This document shows, one piece after another, positions 7,894 to 16,037 of a stretch of DNA of 34,715 bases. The position numbers were made by a program, and so were the translations under genes. Numbering within the stretch: the first letter of the stretch is position 1; every line of letters starts with the position of its first letter. Below the pieces are notes generated by a model, which saw only the letters and a list, made by a program, of their open reading frames with translations, was not told the origin of the DNA and did not search any database. Source of the stretch: Candidatus Hydrogenedentota bacterium (GTDB lineage: Bacteria; Hydrogenedentota; Hydrogenedentia; Hydrogenedentales; SLHB01); the NCBI GenBank assembly GCA_019695095.1, contig JAIBAQ010000051.1, forward strand, positions 1 through 34,715. Direction: 5' to 3'.

Positions 7894-8999
7894 TACATAA
7901 TCTCCAAGTCCGCGTCCATCGCCCCCGACTCACGCAATGCCTGAAAGATGGAAATCATGTCGCGGGGAGTCACCTTGAGCTTGTTCAAAGCCAATGCGAC
8001 GTCGCTCGCGGATGTCCCCTGAACCGGCATCAGGAAAGCTTGCTGCTCTTCCGCTGCAACGTCCACGACCTCTTCCTTAACGGTCTCCCCTTGAGACAAC
8101 GGGGCGGGTTGGCTTACCACCGGCGTTGTCGCAATCTGAATGCTCAGGTTGCCGTGAGCCACTTCGCACGGTTTGATCATTACGTCGCCGCCTACAACCA
8201 GCGTGCCTGTGCGCTCGTTTATCACAACACGGGTGGGCAGGTCTGAGGACACATCCAAATCCTGCAGCTTGGCGATGAAGCCAATGAGTTCCTGCTGCAT
8301 GTCCTGAGGGATACGCACCGTGATGGTGCTCGCGCTTAACGCTGAAGCGCTTCCTTCCCCAAACTCCTTATCCGCCGCTTGACGAATGTTCTCGGCCGTC
8401 TTGAAGTCTGGGCGGCGTAGAAGCAGCGCGACACGATCCCCGTCGGTAATCGTCGAAGGGACTTCTTGTTCGACGAATGCGCCCATCGGAATACGGCCCA
8501 CGGTTACGTGATTCTTGCGGACCGACGTCCCACCGCCCGTATCCGCGTTGAATCCGCCAACCGATAACGGACCCTGCGCGACGGCATACACCGTCTCATC
8601 GGTGCCGGGACCATACAGATACGTTTCCAGGAGGGTACCGCCTTCCAGACTTTCCGCGTCGCCAACGGCACTTACGCGAACGTCGATACGCGTACCTTCT
8701 TTCGCAAATGCGGGTAGGGTGGCATCCACCATGACCACGGCCACGTTGTCGGACTTCAGATCGGCGATTTTATCTACATCAATGTTCATGCGGTCCAGCA
8801 TGCGTTGCATCCGGCGTAGTGCGTCGCCGGTTTTATCGCCGGTGCCCGCAAGGCCCACGACGATACCCACGCCTTTGAGTTGGTTACCCCGTGCCCCCTG
8901 GATTTCGCACAAGTCCTTGATACGTGCCGCACTCGCGGGGGCCGATAACACCAGCCCGGCGAGCAACGCGCAAATCAGACTGCCTCGTAGTGCTTGCAT
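7893..8999 (-). CDS. flgI: Flagellar P-ring protein FlgI
   Basis: A 368-aa periplasmic protein that forms the P ring around the rod in the peptidoglycan layer. It has a signal peptide (cleavage after about APASA, residue 24) and the strongly conserved start of the mature protein, ARIKDLCEIQGARGNQLKG with GIVVGLAGTGDKTGD. The C-terminal motif LNKLKVTPRDMISIFQALR is typical. The length matches the family. It lies between flgH and flgJ; the ATG 8999 is preceded by AGGGA. FlgA, encoded upstream, is its assembly chaperone. Confidence 0.97.
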   Translation of the reverse strand: MQALRGSLICALLAGLVLSAPASAARIKDLCEIQGARGNQLKGVGIVVGLAGTGDKTGDALRRMQRMLDRMNIDVDKIADLKSDNVAVVMVDATLPAFAKEGTRIDVRVSAVGDAESLEGGTLLETYLYGPGTDETVYAVAQGPLSVGGFNADTGGGTSVRKNHVTVGRIPMGAFVEQEVPSTITDGDRVALLLRRPDFKTAENIRQAADKEFGEGSASALSASTITVRIPQDMQQELIGFIAKLQDLDVSSDLPTRVVINERTGTLVVGGDVMIKPCEVAHGNLSIQIATTPVVSQPAPLSQGETVKEEVVDVAAEEQQAFLMPVQGTSASDVALALNKLKVTPRDMISIFQALRESGAMDADLEIM

Positions 9000-9059
9000 T
9001 ACTGGTCCCTAAGCCTTTCCATCACGCAAACCTTGAATTCATGCCCGTTTCACGCACGC

Positions 9060-9698
9060 TCAGTATGGCGACACCCAATCCAGAAGCCTCGTGAGCACGC
9101 CTCGACGTTGATTGTTCCAAAGCGGCCCTTTTCCGCTCAGTTCAATAACGGCGTTCGCCAATTGAGTCGAGTCCAGTGTATTCGCGGGGGTCACGTCCCG
9201 AGCCCGCGCAGTCCCCGACACCACCATCCGCGACTGTTCGCGATTCATGGTCAGCAGTTTCTCGCCCCGCAATTCAATGGTGCCGTTGTCGTTCACCTTC
9301 GTAACCGTGCACGTTACGGTGGTCTCCAACGTGTTCTTACGCGCGGTCTTACCGGTGGTGCGTTGTTCGTTCTTCATTCCAATCTGCCAGTTCGGCAGCT
9401 TTCCCGCTGTTGTAATGCCGAAACCGTCCGGCTTTGCCGCCGTCAGGAAGGTGTTGTCGCCGGCGTTCGCTTCCGACTCCACGTCGGACTCTTTCTTCGT
9501 ATTCGTATTCGCATCGGTCTGCGCGGCGATCTCTTCCTTGATAAGAACGGTTATGATGTCGCCTTCGGCGAACCGCGCCTTCTTCAGCGAAACAAGCGTC
9601 CCCTGTGACGCTGTCTTCTGCGAAAACAACGAATCCCCCCATGCGGGGGCTATCGCTATCACCGTGGCCGCAATTGCCGTTATCAATCGCCTGTTCAT
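9060..9698 (-). CDS. flgH: Flagellar L-ring protein FlgH
   Basis: A 212-aa protein forming the outer-membrane L ring. Family marks: GDIITVLIKEEIAAQTDA, FLTAAKPDGFG and VSGTARARDVTPANTLDSTQLA. The start is ATG 9698, with AGGGAGG 6 nt upstream; the longer frame from 9752 lacks a better site. The mature end is AWG/DSLFS, and there is no lipobox cysteine, although enterobacterial FlgH is a lipoprotein. It therefore seems to use an ordinary signal peptide. It overlaps no neighbour: flgA ends 10 nt upstream and flgI follows after 60 nt. Confidence 0.94.
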   Translation of the reverse strand: MNRRLITAIAATVIAIAPAWGDSLFSQKTASQGTLVSLKKARFAEGDIITVLIKEEIAAQTDANTNTKKESDVESEANAGDNTFLTAAKPDGFGITTAGKLPNWQIGMKNEQRTTGKTARKNTLETTVTCTVTKVNDNGTIELRGEKLLTMNREQSRMVVSGTARARDVTPANTLDSTQLANAVIELSGKGPLWNNQRRGVLTRLLDWVSPY

Positions 9699-9708
9699 CC
9701 TGTCCTCC

Positions 9709-10665
9709 CTACTCCACAACCACGATGCCGTCTTTGCGTAACGTTCCCACAAACTCCTGTTTCGAATCGGGATTAAGGCAGGTCAGTACTTCGCCGGCCC
9801 CTGCATTTCCGAGGGCGACTGCGCGCGACCGGATGAGCAATCCACCTGCCCGCGTTTCCACCGTGACCGCCTGATTCCGCTTTACCAGTTGCGGCGGCAC
9901 CACTTGCCGCGGCGAGATGACCTGCCCCGCAAAGATGGTGCTCCGTGCCGTATTTCCTACCAAGTCCTCCAACTCCGTCACATAGCTGCCAGTACGTAGA
10001 TTCGCCAAGGAACGCTTTTCCACTTGCACGTCGGAGGGAGTAATCAGTTTCCCCCGAGGGATGTCCATCGTGGTCACCAGCACGTCTGCCAGTGCATCTA
10101 CTTTGGCCTTCATGGTGATGCTGCGCTTCACGTCGCCGTCCACACGGATCTCACCGCGAAAGACGGTCGGCCCAATCCAACGGTACTGGGGTTGAGGCGA
10201 CCACTTGATGGACAGTTCACCTTCGGGGACGACGATGCTTTGCGCCTGATGCTCGACCTCGATTTCCGTATCCTCGAGCTTCCAGGGCACCTTAGATTCA
10301 ATGAACGCAAACAGATCCTCTGCCAGGATGTCTTGGGTCAATTCCATCGAAAGCGTCTTTGCGACGACCGCATTGGCGCCGTCCAGCGTAATGTCGCTCG
10401 CCTGGACCCCCGCGCTCTCGATGCGCGTGCGCACGAGCGTCGCATCCAAACGCTTGGAGGCGCCCGGCGCAGCCGCTCCGCCCAACTCGATCTGCCCGAG
10501 AACCGGAGCATTCTCCCCTTTAATCTCCGCGACCTCGCCCAAGGTAACCATTGGGCCTTTTACGTAGGCCTCCGTCTTCAGCATGACGGTGTCGGCGGGT
10601 TCCGCCCACGCCGTCATGGGAAGGAGCGCGGCTACTGCGATTCCGAGAATCCGTGCGCGTCTCAT
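9709..10665 (-). CDS. flgA: Flagellar P-ring assembly chaperone FlgA
   Basis: A 318-aa periplasmic protein with a signal peptide (MRRARILGIAVAALLPMTAWA). The C-terminal half carries the SAF-like domain and ChapFlgA pattern: TTMDIPRGKLITPSDV, VGNTARSTIFAGQVI and VKRNQAVTVETRAGGLLIRSRAVAL. It helps FlgI assemble the P ring. It is longer than E. coli FlgA (219 aa) because of an extra N-terminal domain of about 100 residues. The start is ATG 10665 with AAGGAG upstream. It lies between flgG and flgH. Confidence 0.94.
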   Translation of the reverse strand: MRRARILGIAVAALLPMTAWAEPADTVMLKTEAYVKGPMVTLGEVAEIKGENAPVLGQIELGGAAAPGASKRLDATLVRTRIESAGVQASDITLDGANAVVAKTLSMELTQDILAEDLFAFIESKVPWKLEDTEIEVEHQAQSIVVPEGELSIKWSPQPQYRWIGPTVFRGEIRVDGDVKRSITMKAKVDALADVLVTTMDIPRGKLITPSDVQVEKRSLANLRTGSYVTELEDLVGNTARSTIFAGQVISPRQVVPPQLVKRNQAVTVETRAGGLLIRSRAVALGNAGAGEVLTCLNPDSKQEFVGTLRKDGIVVVE

Positions 10666-10687
10666 GTTCAGCTCCTTACCCTACCGC

Positions 10688-11479
10688 TTACCGTCTGACG
10701 TTATTGGCCGTCTGAAGCATTTCGTCGGAGGTCTGTATGACCTTCGAATTTGCCTCGTAGGCGCGCTGCGCAATGATCAGATTAAGAATCTCTTCCACGA
10801 CCTGAACGTTCGAGTTCTCCAAAAATTGTTGCTGCAGCGTACCAAGACCGTTTAGACCCGGCTGACCTGCCACGGGTGGGCCCGAAGCTTCGGTCTCCTG
10901 AAAGACATTCTTGCCGAGACTCGCGTCGAGGCCTGCATTGTTGATGAACCGCACCAACTGTATGGTCCCAAGGTTCGAAGGTGTCGCGTTCCCCGGCACA
11001 GTGACCGAGACCACACCGTCTTGCCCGATGGAAATTTCCTCGAAGTCGTTCGGCACCGTGATTCCTGGCGTTAGCGGGAAACCGTCCGCCGTCACGAATA
11101 TGCCATTTGCGTTGATTCGGAAACTGCCGTCCCGTGTGTACCCCGTGGTGCCATCCGGCAATTCGACTTGAAAGAAACCATCCCCCTCGATAGCCATATC
11201 GAAGGGATTATTGGTCTGAATCAGATTTCCTTGTGAAAACGTCTTTGCAACCGTTACAGGCCGCACGCCGTGCCCGATGTGAATGCCTGCCGGGATGATT
11301 TCACCTGCCGCCGTCTGAGTACCGGCCGGCTTCACTGTTTCGTACAGCAAATCCTGAAAATTCACGCGGCTCTTCTTGAAACTTGTCGTATTGACGTTCG
11401 CGAGGTTGTTGGCAATCGTGTCAATGTTGGTCTGTTGCCCAACCATGCCCGTTGCCGCCGTGAACAGTGCGCGAATCAT
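10688..11479 (-). CDS. flgG: Flagellar distal rod protein FlgG
   Basis: A 263-aa rod protein. The N-terminal rod motif IDTIANNLANVNTTSFKKSR, the domain with NPFDMAIEGDGFFQVELPDG, and the C-terminal helix VVEEILNLIIAQRAYEANSK are hallmark features of FlgG. The C-terminal helix packs into the coiled-coil core of the rod. Start ATG 11479 with GGAG 8 nt upstream. It is 15 nt downstream of the flgF-like gene, so the two are tightly coupled. Confidence 0.96.
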   Translation of the reverse strand: MIRALFTAATGMVGQQTNIDTIANNLANVNTTSFKKSRVNFQDLLYETVKPAGTQTAAGEIIPAGIHIGHGVRPVTVAKTFSQGNLIQTNNPFDMAIEGDGFFQVELPDGTTGYTRDGSFRINANGIFVTADGFPLTPGITVPNDFEEISIGQDGVVSVTVPGNATPSNLGTIQLVRFINNAGLDASLGKNVFQETEASGPPVAGQPGLNGLGTLQQQFLENSNVQVVEEILNLIIAQRAYEANSKVIQTSDEMLQTANNVRR

Positions 11480-11494
11480 CCCCTTCGCTCCTTA

Positions 11495-12253
11495 TTAGGC
11501 CGGTGAACCCACGTCGTTGATGAGACGCCCTGCCGTCTCGTCAACCGCCGTAATGACTCTCTGGTTTGCCTCATAGGCCCTCAGACCAAGCATCATCTCT
11601 GCCATCTCGACGGGCGCCTGCACATTGGATGCCTCAAGCGAACCCGCTATCAGACGCGTCTCCGTCGCCGCCGTTGCTTGCGCGGCTACGGGTTCCGACG
11701 CAAAGAAAAGACTTCCACCTTCTTGTTCGAGCAGCCGAGGCTCCTGAAATTCCACGATGCGAATCTCTCCGACAAGCTGGCCATCCACAGTGACCGCGCC
11801 GGTGTCGTCTATCCGCACCTTGCCTTCGCCTACGTCGATTGCCCCGCCCCCGGCCGACTGAATCTTGTAGCCGTCCTGCGTTGCCAACTGGCCGTCCACA
11901 TCCACGATGAATGAGCCGTTGCGCGTGTAGCGTTCGCCACCGGGCGTCTCGACGCCAATGAACCCCGGCCCGGAAAGGGCAACGTTCAGTGGGTCGTCCG
12001 TGGTAAAAATCGGACCTGATTGCAGGTCGGTAAACGTGGCAAGTGTCTTGAGTCCGCCGCCGGGGCCGCGCTTCGAATTCAGTTGCGCCGCCGTGGCCGT
12101 TTCGCCCAGAAACAACTCCTTGAACCCCTGGGATATGGGGTTCTGACGCTTGAACCCCACCGTCGCCGAGTTGGCGATGTTATTGGCGATGACGTTATGA
12201 CGCTCTTCCAACGCCATCATGCCCGTCGCTGCCGCATACAGGCCTTGTATCAT
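11495..12253 (-). CDS. flgF: Flagellar proximal rod protein, FlgF-type
   Basis: A 252-aa paralogue of FlgG. It shares the N-terminal MIQGLYAAATGMMALEERHN, ANNIANSATVGFKRQ and the C-terminal MAEMMLGLRAYEANQRVI pattern. As the first gene before flgG it is assigned to FlgF, a rod component. The start ATG 12253 is preceded by GGGAGG. It is the first gene of the operon, about 155 nt downstream of the inferred sigma-54 transcription start. FlgF and FlgG are hard to separate by sequence alone; the order supports FlgF. Confidence 0.9.
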   Translation of the reverse strand: MIQGLYAAATGMMALEERHNVIANNIANSATVGFKRQNPISQGFKELFLGETATAAQLNSKRGPGGGLKTLATFTDLQSGPIFTTDDPLNVALSGPGFIGVETPGGERYTRNGSFIVDVDGQLATQDGYKIQSAGGGAIDVGEGKVRIDDTGAVTVDGQLVGEIRIVEFQEPRLLEQEGGSLFFASEPVAAQATAATETRLIAGSLEASNVQAPVEMAEMMLGLRAYEANQRVITAVDETAGRLINDVGSPA

Positions 12254-12418
12254 CGCTACCTCCCCGGTTTCGGACCCTATCGCAATCGCCTTTCGGCGCT
12301 TTTCCCGGCAGCCCGGCGTTGCTTAGGGATGATTCGACGACGCTTTAGGGAGAGCATCGCCGACGCCGGGCCGACCACTCACGAGCGACCTGCTATGGGA
12401 CAGGTCGGATAGGCCAGA
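12254..12418 (-). promoter_or_regulatory. Structured leader of the flagellar operon
   Basis: About 155 nt of 5' leader between the inferred sigma-54 start site (about 12408) and flgF. It holds two perfect inverted repeats. CGACCTG/CAGGTCG (12386-12392 and 12401-12407) would form a hairpin at the very 5' end of the transcript. GCCCGGCGT/ACGCCGGGC (12311-12319 and 12363-12371) would close a loop of about 43 nt. A 5'-terminal stem-loop often protects mRNA; that role is inferred. Confidence 0.5.
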
Positions 12419-12435
12419 TGCAATGAATGTGCCAA
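12419..12435 (-). promoter_or_regulatory. Sigma-54 (RpoN) promoter of the flagellar operon
   Basis: On the minus strand the sequence reads TTGGCACATTCATTGCA, matching the -24/-12 consensus (TGGCAC, 5-nt spacer, TTGCA) with exactly 10 nt between the invariant GG and GC. It points toward flgF. RpoN control of rod and ring genes is known in many bacteria. An upstream activator site was not identified. Confidence 0.85.
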
Positions 12436-12501
12436 TGCGATGACTAGCGGTAAAATGGCGAAAATTGAAGACTTTGGCGGGTAAGCAGGCAGGAGCATCC
12501 T

Positions 12502-12630
12502 AGCTCGTACCGGTAATTCCTGCCCATCACCGGAACTTTCTTCTCCCAGGTCTCCACGCTAGACTTTATTCGGACTCTTGCGCAGCCGAGTGCGCCGCAA
12601 GGCACTAACGGGCAGGTGTACTCGGTCGCT
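12502..12630 (+). ncRNA. Structured RNA candidate upstream of fthC (possibly 6S RNA)
   Basis: The stretch can fold into a long rod. ACCG/CGGT (12509/12623), GTA/TAC and CCTGCCC/GGGCAGG (12519-12525/12610-12616) form the base. CTTGCG/CGCAAG (12577-12582/12596-12601) forms an apical hairpin. A large unpaired middle could be a central bubble. In many bacteria the 6S RNA gene precedes the 5-formyltetrahydrofolate cyclo-ligase gene, as here. No conserved primary sequence was recognised, so it could equally be a leader structure of fthC. Confidence 0.35.
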
Positions 12631-12663
12631 TGATTTCGAACCATACTTGCGGAAAGGAACCGC

Positions 12664-13245
12664 ATGTCAAACCCTGATGCGAAATCCCAGCTTCGGGCAC
12701 GCCTCCGCGCCATGCGTTCGGCGTTGTCACCCACCGAGGTCCAAACTCGCAGTGCGGCGGTCCATGCCAATCTCCTGCTTCAACCCGAGTTCTGGGCGGC
12801 CCCGATGCTTCTGACGTACGTTTCCATTGACAACGAGGTCGATACGCGCGCTCTCATAACCTCCGCGCTCGCGGAAGGCCGCCGGGTTGCCGTGCCTCGC
12901 CTGGGCACCCCCGGAGCCATGGACTGGGTTGAGATTTCGTCGCTGGAGTCACTGACCGAGGGCAAGTATGGCATTCCCGAACCAGTTCGGACCCTTCCCG
13001 CGACACGCGTGTCACGCGACAGCATCGTCCTTGTCCCAGGAGTTGCCTTCTCGCCGTCCGGTCACCGAATCGGTTTTGGGGGCGGGTATTTTGACCGATT
13101 CCTATCCGAATTCGGGGGCGTTTCCATCGGTCTGGCCTACGATTTTCTGGTGATGGACTCGTTGCCCACGGCGCCCCACGACCGGCGCGTCGTTATCCTC
13201 GTCTCGGAGACTTCCGCTTACCGAGCTGACGCGCTCTCATCCTGA
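12664..13245 (+). CDS. fthC: 5-formyltetrahydrofolate cyclo-ligase
   Basis: A 193-aa cytoplasmic enzyme (also called YgfA or Fau) that converts 5-formyl-THF to 5,10-methenyl-THF using ATP, feeding one-carbon metabolism. The family signature LVPGVAFSPSGHRIGFGGGY spans residues 123-142 and is followed by FDRF. The N-terminal helix KSQLRARLRAMRSALSP is typical. The start is ATG 12664 with GGAAAGGAA just upstream. Its 3' end overlaps the 3' end of convergent miaA by 28 bp. Confidence 0.94.
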   Translation: MSNPDAKSQLRARLRAMRSALSPTEVQTRSAAVHANLLLQPEFWAAPMLLTYVSIDNEVDTRALITSALAEGRRVAVPRLGTPGAMDWVEISSLESLTEGKYGIPEPVRTLPATRVSRDSIVLVPGVAFSPSGHRIGFGGGYFDRFLSEFGGVSIGLAYDFLVMDSLPTAPHDRRVVILVSETSAYRADALSS

Positions 13246-14153
13246 AGCAGCCGCAATGCCTGCTCCACGTGCGCCTCGGTAAACGAGCTACCCGTCACCG
13301 GCAACCAGTGAATACGATCGTCGGCCCGGAACCACGTCAACTGCCGCTTGGCGAATCGTCGCGTCTGCTGCTTGGTGGTCTCTATCGCTTCGGCCAACGT
13401 CTGTTTACCGTCTATATACGCTGCCATCTCCCGAAATCCTACCGATCGCAGACGTTCAACCTCTGAGCGGTATCCGCGTTCCAGGAGCGCCCGCACTTCC
13501 TCCACAAACCCCGCGGCCACCATTGCGTCGACACGCTCGTTGATTCGCCGGTAGAGCTCCTCGCGCGGAAAATCCAGTGCGACCAACACCGCAGAATAGG
13601 CGTGTGTTCGCTCACGGTGCTCGCGATGAAGCCGAGACATGGGCTGCCCCGTCAGCCTGTACACCTCCAGGGCCCGCACGATCCGCCGCAGATCGCCTGG
13701 AAGTATTATCGCGGCATACTCCGGGTCCACCGATTGCAGTTGTTCGTAGAGCGGCGCTCCCGACTCGGCCTCCCGATGCAACTCTTCTCGAATCGTATCG
13801 TCTTTCGGAGGTCCATCGAAAAGGCCGTCAATCAACGCATTGACATACAAGCCGGACCCACCGGCCACGACGGCAACCTTCCCACGCGCATTCAGCGTAT
13901 CGACCACCATCCGCGCCTGCCGCTGGAATTCGCCCGCAGAGAATTCGCAATCCGGTTCGAGCACTCCCACGAAATGGTGCTTCACCGCAGCAAGCTGCTC
14001 GGCGGTGGGGGCCGCTGTCCCGATTTCCATTCCGCGATACACCTGCATCGAATCGGCGGAGATAATCTCGGTGTTGAGGCGCCGGGCAACTTCAATCGCC
14101 AACGCCGTCTTGCCCGACCCGGTAGGTCCCACGACTGCCAGAATGGAAGTCAC
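13218..14153 (-). CDS. miaA: tRNA dimethylallyltransferase
   Basis: A 311-aa enzyme that adds a dimethylallyl group to A37 of tRNAs reading codons that begin with U. P-loop GPTGSGKT at residues 9-16, the substrate motif ADSMQVYRGMEIGTAAP at about 34-50, GGSGLYVNALIDGL and the C-terminal KRQLTWFR are all typical. The frame extends upstream to 14444, but the family start fits GTG 14153, which overlaps the mutL TGA (GTGA). The upstream extension is shadow sequence of mutL. It is co-transcribed with mutL; this pair is also linked in E. coli. Confidence 0.95.
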   Translation of the reverse strand: MTSILAVVGPTGSGKTALAIEVARRLNTEIISADSMQVYRGMEIGTAAPTAEQLAAVKHHFVGVLEPDCEFSAGEFQRQARMVVDTLNARGKVAVVAGGSGLYVNALIDGLFDGPPKDDTIREELHREAESGAPLYEQLQSVDPEYAAIILPGDLRRIVRALEVYRLTGQPMSRLHREHRERTHAYSAVLVALDFPREELYRRINERVDAMVAAGFVEEVRALLERGYRSEVERLRSVGFREMAAYIDGKQTLAEAIETTKQQTRRFAKRQLTWFRADDRIHWLPVTGSSFTEAHVEQALRLLQDESASAR

Positions 14154-16033
14154 TGCCGTCTCCGGAAGCTCTTCTCCATCTGCATTTGGGTCAATTCGGT
14201 GATGATTGGCCTTCCGTGGGGACACGTGTAGGGGGGGCGCATCCGCCGGAACCCTTCCAGCAGTTCTTTGCGTTCCTGCGGAGACAGCCGATCGCCTGCT
14301 TTCACGGAGCCTCGGCAGGCCTCCACGGTCAAGCGGAGCGCGTCCGAGATAAAGTCCTCGCGCGAGAACAAGTCCCCCTGCGCCAACTGGTCCAGCACGC
14401 GGAAGATTGCATCGGCAATCTTGGACTCCTGATACAGGTGACAAACCGCCGTCACCTGGAATGTCGTGCCGCCAAACGGCTCGATTTCGATCCCGATACG
14501 CGAGAAAAGCGGCAGATTCGTTTCGAGCAGCCGCGCATGCGACGGGGGAAGCTCCACCAGAATGGGCACGATCAACTGCTGCGCCTGGTAATCGTGGTCG
14601 GCAAGATCAGCGCGCAGACTGTCGTAGGTTAACCGCTCATGCAACGCGTGCTGGTCGATGATCAACAACCGGTCTTCTTCCGGCACCAGCAAGTACGTGT
14701 CGAAGAGTTGCATCGGAGCATCGTCCATGTGGCCGATAGGACGGTAGACGGCCATTGGCGCAACCCGATCCACGTGGTCCGACGTTGCCGGACCCGAACC
14801 CGCGAATTCGGTTTGCACCGGTTCTGTGTAGGCTTCAAGCGGATTCGCGGTCTCCACAAAACGTGCGGCTAGGATGGGCGGAGTCTCAAACATGGGCGGT
14901 ATAGAAGCACTTGCCGCTTCCGTACCGGCGAGCCTTGGGCTTGTCTCGCTTATGAGTGTCCGCATGACCGGTTCTTCGCGCACTGGAAACGACGGCGCGG
15001 GAGTCACCAGCGTCTCGCGTCCAACTTGGATGCGTTCCATACGGCGGCGGACTACGTCACGAATGGCTTCGCGCACCACGCGCTCCTCGCGGAAACGCAC
15101 TTCGCGCTTCGCGGGGTGGATGTTCACATCCACGTAGCGCGGATGCGACTCGACCATGACGATGCCCACCGGATACCGTCCAATCGTCAGCAGTCCGCGG
15201 TAGCCGTCTTCCAAGCCATACTGCAGCGAACGATTCACGATAGGACGCCGATTCAAGAAGAAGAACTGATGCGAACGCTGCGACCGCGTGAGTGCGGGCG
15301 TTCCCACCAACCCTCGGAATCGAAGTCCAGCCTGCTCTTCATCCAAGTCGATCAAATCGTTCAGGAAGTTGAGTCCCCAGATAAGGGCGACCCGTTCGCG
15401 CAGCGTCGCGCGCTCCGGGATGTCGAGCAGCGTCTTTTCGTTGTGCAACAGATGAAATCCGACGCCCACTTCCGCGAGCGCGTGCCGTTGCACGATATCG
15501 ATGCACAGACTCAGTTCGGTGGTGATCCCCTTCAGGAATTTCGCGCGTACGGGTGTGTTGAAGTAGAGCCGGTTCACGCTCACTCGCGTTCCCACGGGCG
15601 CGGCCACGTGGTCTACGTCGCGAAGGATTCCCCCTTCCACGCGCACCCGCGTCGCGGACTCATCGCGTTCGCGGCGCGTGACCATCTCGAATCGTGAAAC
15701 GGCCGCGATACTCGCCAGGGCCTCTCCACGGAACCCAAGCGTCAGAATGTTGTCCAGGTCCTCGGCTTTGCGGATCTTGCTTGTCGCGTGCCGTTCAATC
15801 GCCAGCAACGCATCCTGCTCGGACATTCCATGACCGTTATCGATGACCTCGATCGTCCTGCGCCCCGCAGCCACAAGCCGCACCTGAATCCGCGTCGCGC
15901 GGGCGTCCAGCGCGTTCTCAACAAGCTCTTTGACAACAGACGCGGGGCGTTCGACCACCTCGCCGGCTGCAATCTTGTTGGCCACGTTCTCGGGCAGTAC
16001 ACGGACTGCGGGTATGCTTGTTTTCGCGCTCAT
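14150..16033 (-). CDS. mutL: DNA mismatch repair protein MutL
   Basis: A 627-aa GHKL ATPase that links mismatch recognition by MutS to strand incision. N-terminal motifs: KELVENALDA (residues 35-44, catalytic E36), DNGHGM (65-70) and TLGFRGEAL (98-106). The C-terminal domain carries the endonuclease motifs DQHALHERLTYD, ACRGS and CPHGRP, so it is the nicking type found in bacteria without MutH. In the first motif the usual final Glu is Asp. The ATG at 16033 is preferred over the GTG at 16036; the site just upstream is a weak TTAGGTG. A repeat copy ends 4-5 nt before it. Followed by miaA. Confidence 0.95.
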   Translation of the reverse strand: MSAKTSIPAVRVLPENVANKIAAGEVVERPASVVKELVENALDARATRIQVRLVAAGRRTIEVIDNGHGMSEQDALLAIERHATSKIRKAEDLDNILTLGFRGEALASIAAVSRFEMVTRRERDESATRVRVEGGILRDVDHVAAPVGTRVSVNRLYFNTPVRAKFLKGITTELSLCIDIVQRHALAEVGVGFHLLHNEKTLLDIPERATLRERVALIWGLNFLNDLIDLDEEQAGLRFRGLVGTPALTRSQRSHQFFFLNRRPIVNRSLQYGLEDGYRGLLTIGRYPVGIVMVESHPRYVDVNIHPAKREVRFREERVVREAIRDVVRRRMERIQVGRETLVTPAPSFPVREEPVMRTLISETSPRLAGTEAASASIPPMFETPPILAARFVETANPLEAYTEPVQTEFAGSGPATSDHVDRVAPMAVYRPIGHMDDAPMQLFDTYLLVPEEDRLLIIDQHALHERLTYDSLRADLADHDYQAQQLIVPILVELPPSHARLLETNLPLFSRIGIEIEPFGGTTFQVTAVCHLYQESKIADAIFRVLDQLAQGDLFSREDFISDALRLTVEACRGSVKAGDRLSPQERKELLEGFRRMRPPYTCPHGRPIITELTQMQMEKSFRRRQ

Positions 16034-16037
16034 CACC

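Noticed and set aside
12444-12770. 108-aa minus-strand frame upstream of fthC
   Set aside because: It overlaps the fthC start and the structured leader, and has no recognisable features.
14154-14444. N-terminal extension of the miaA frame
   Set aside because: It overlaps mutL, shows no MiaA similarity, and the family start fits GTG 14153 next to the P-loop strand.
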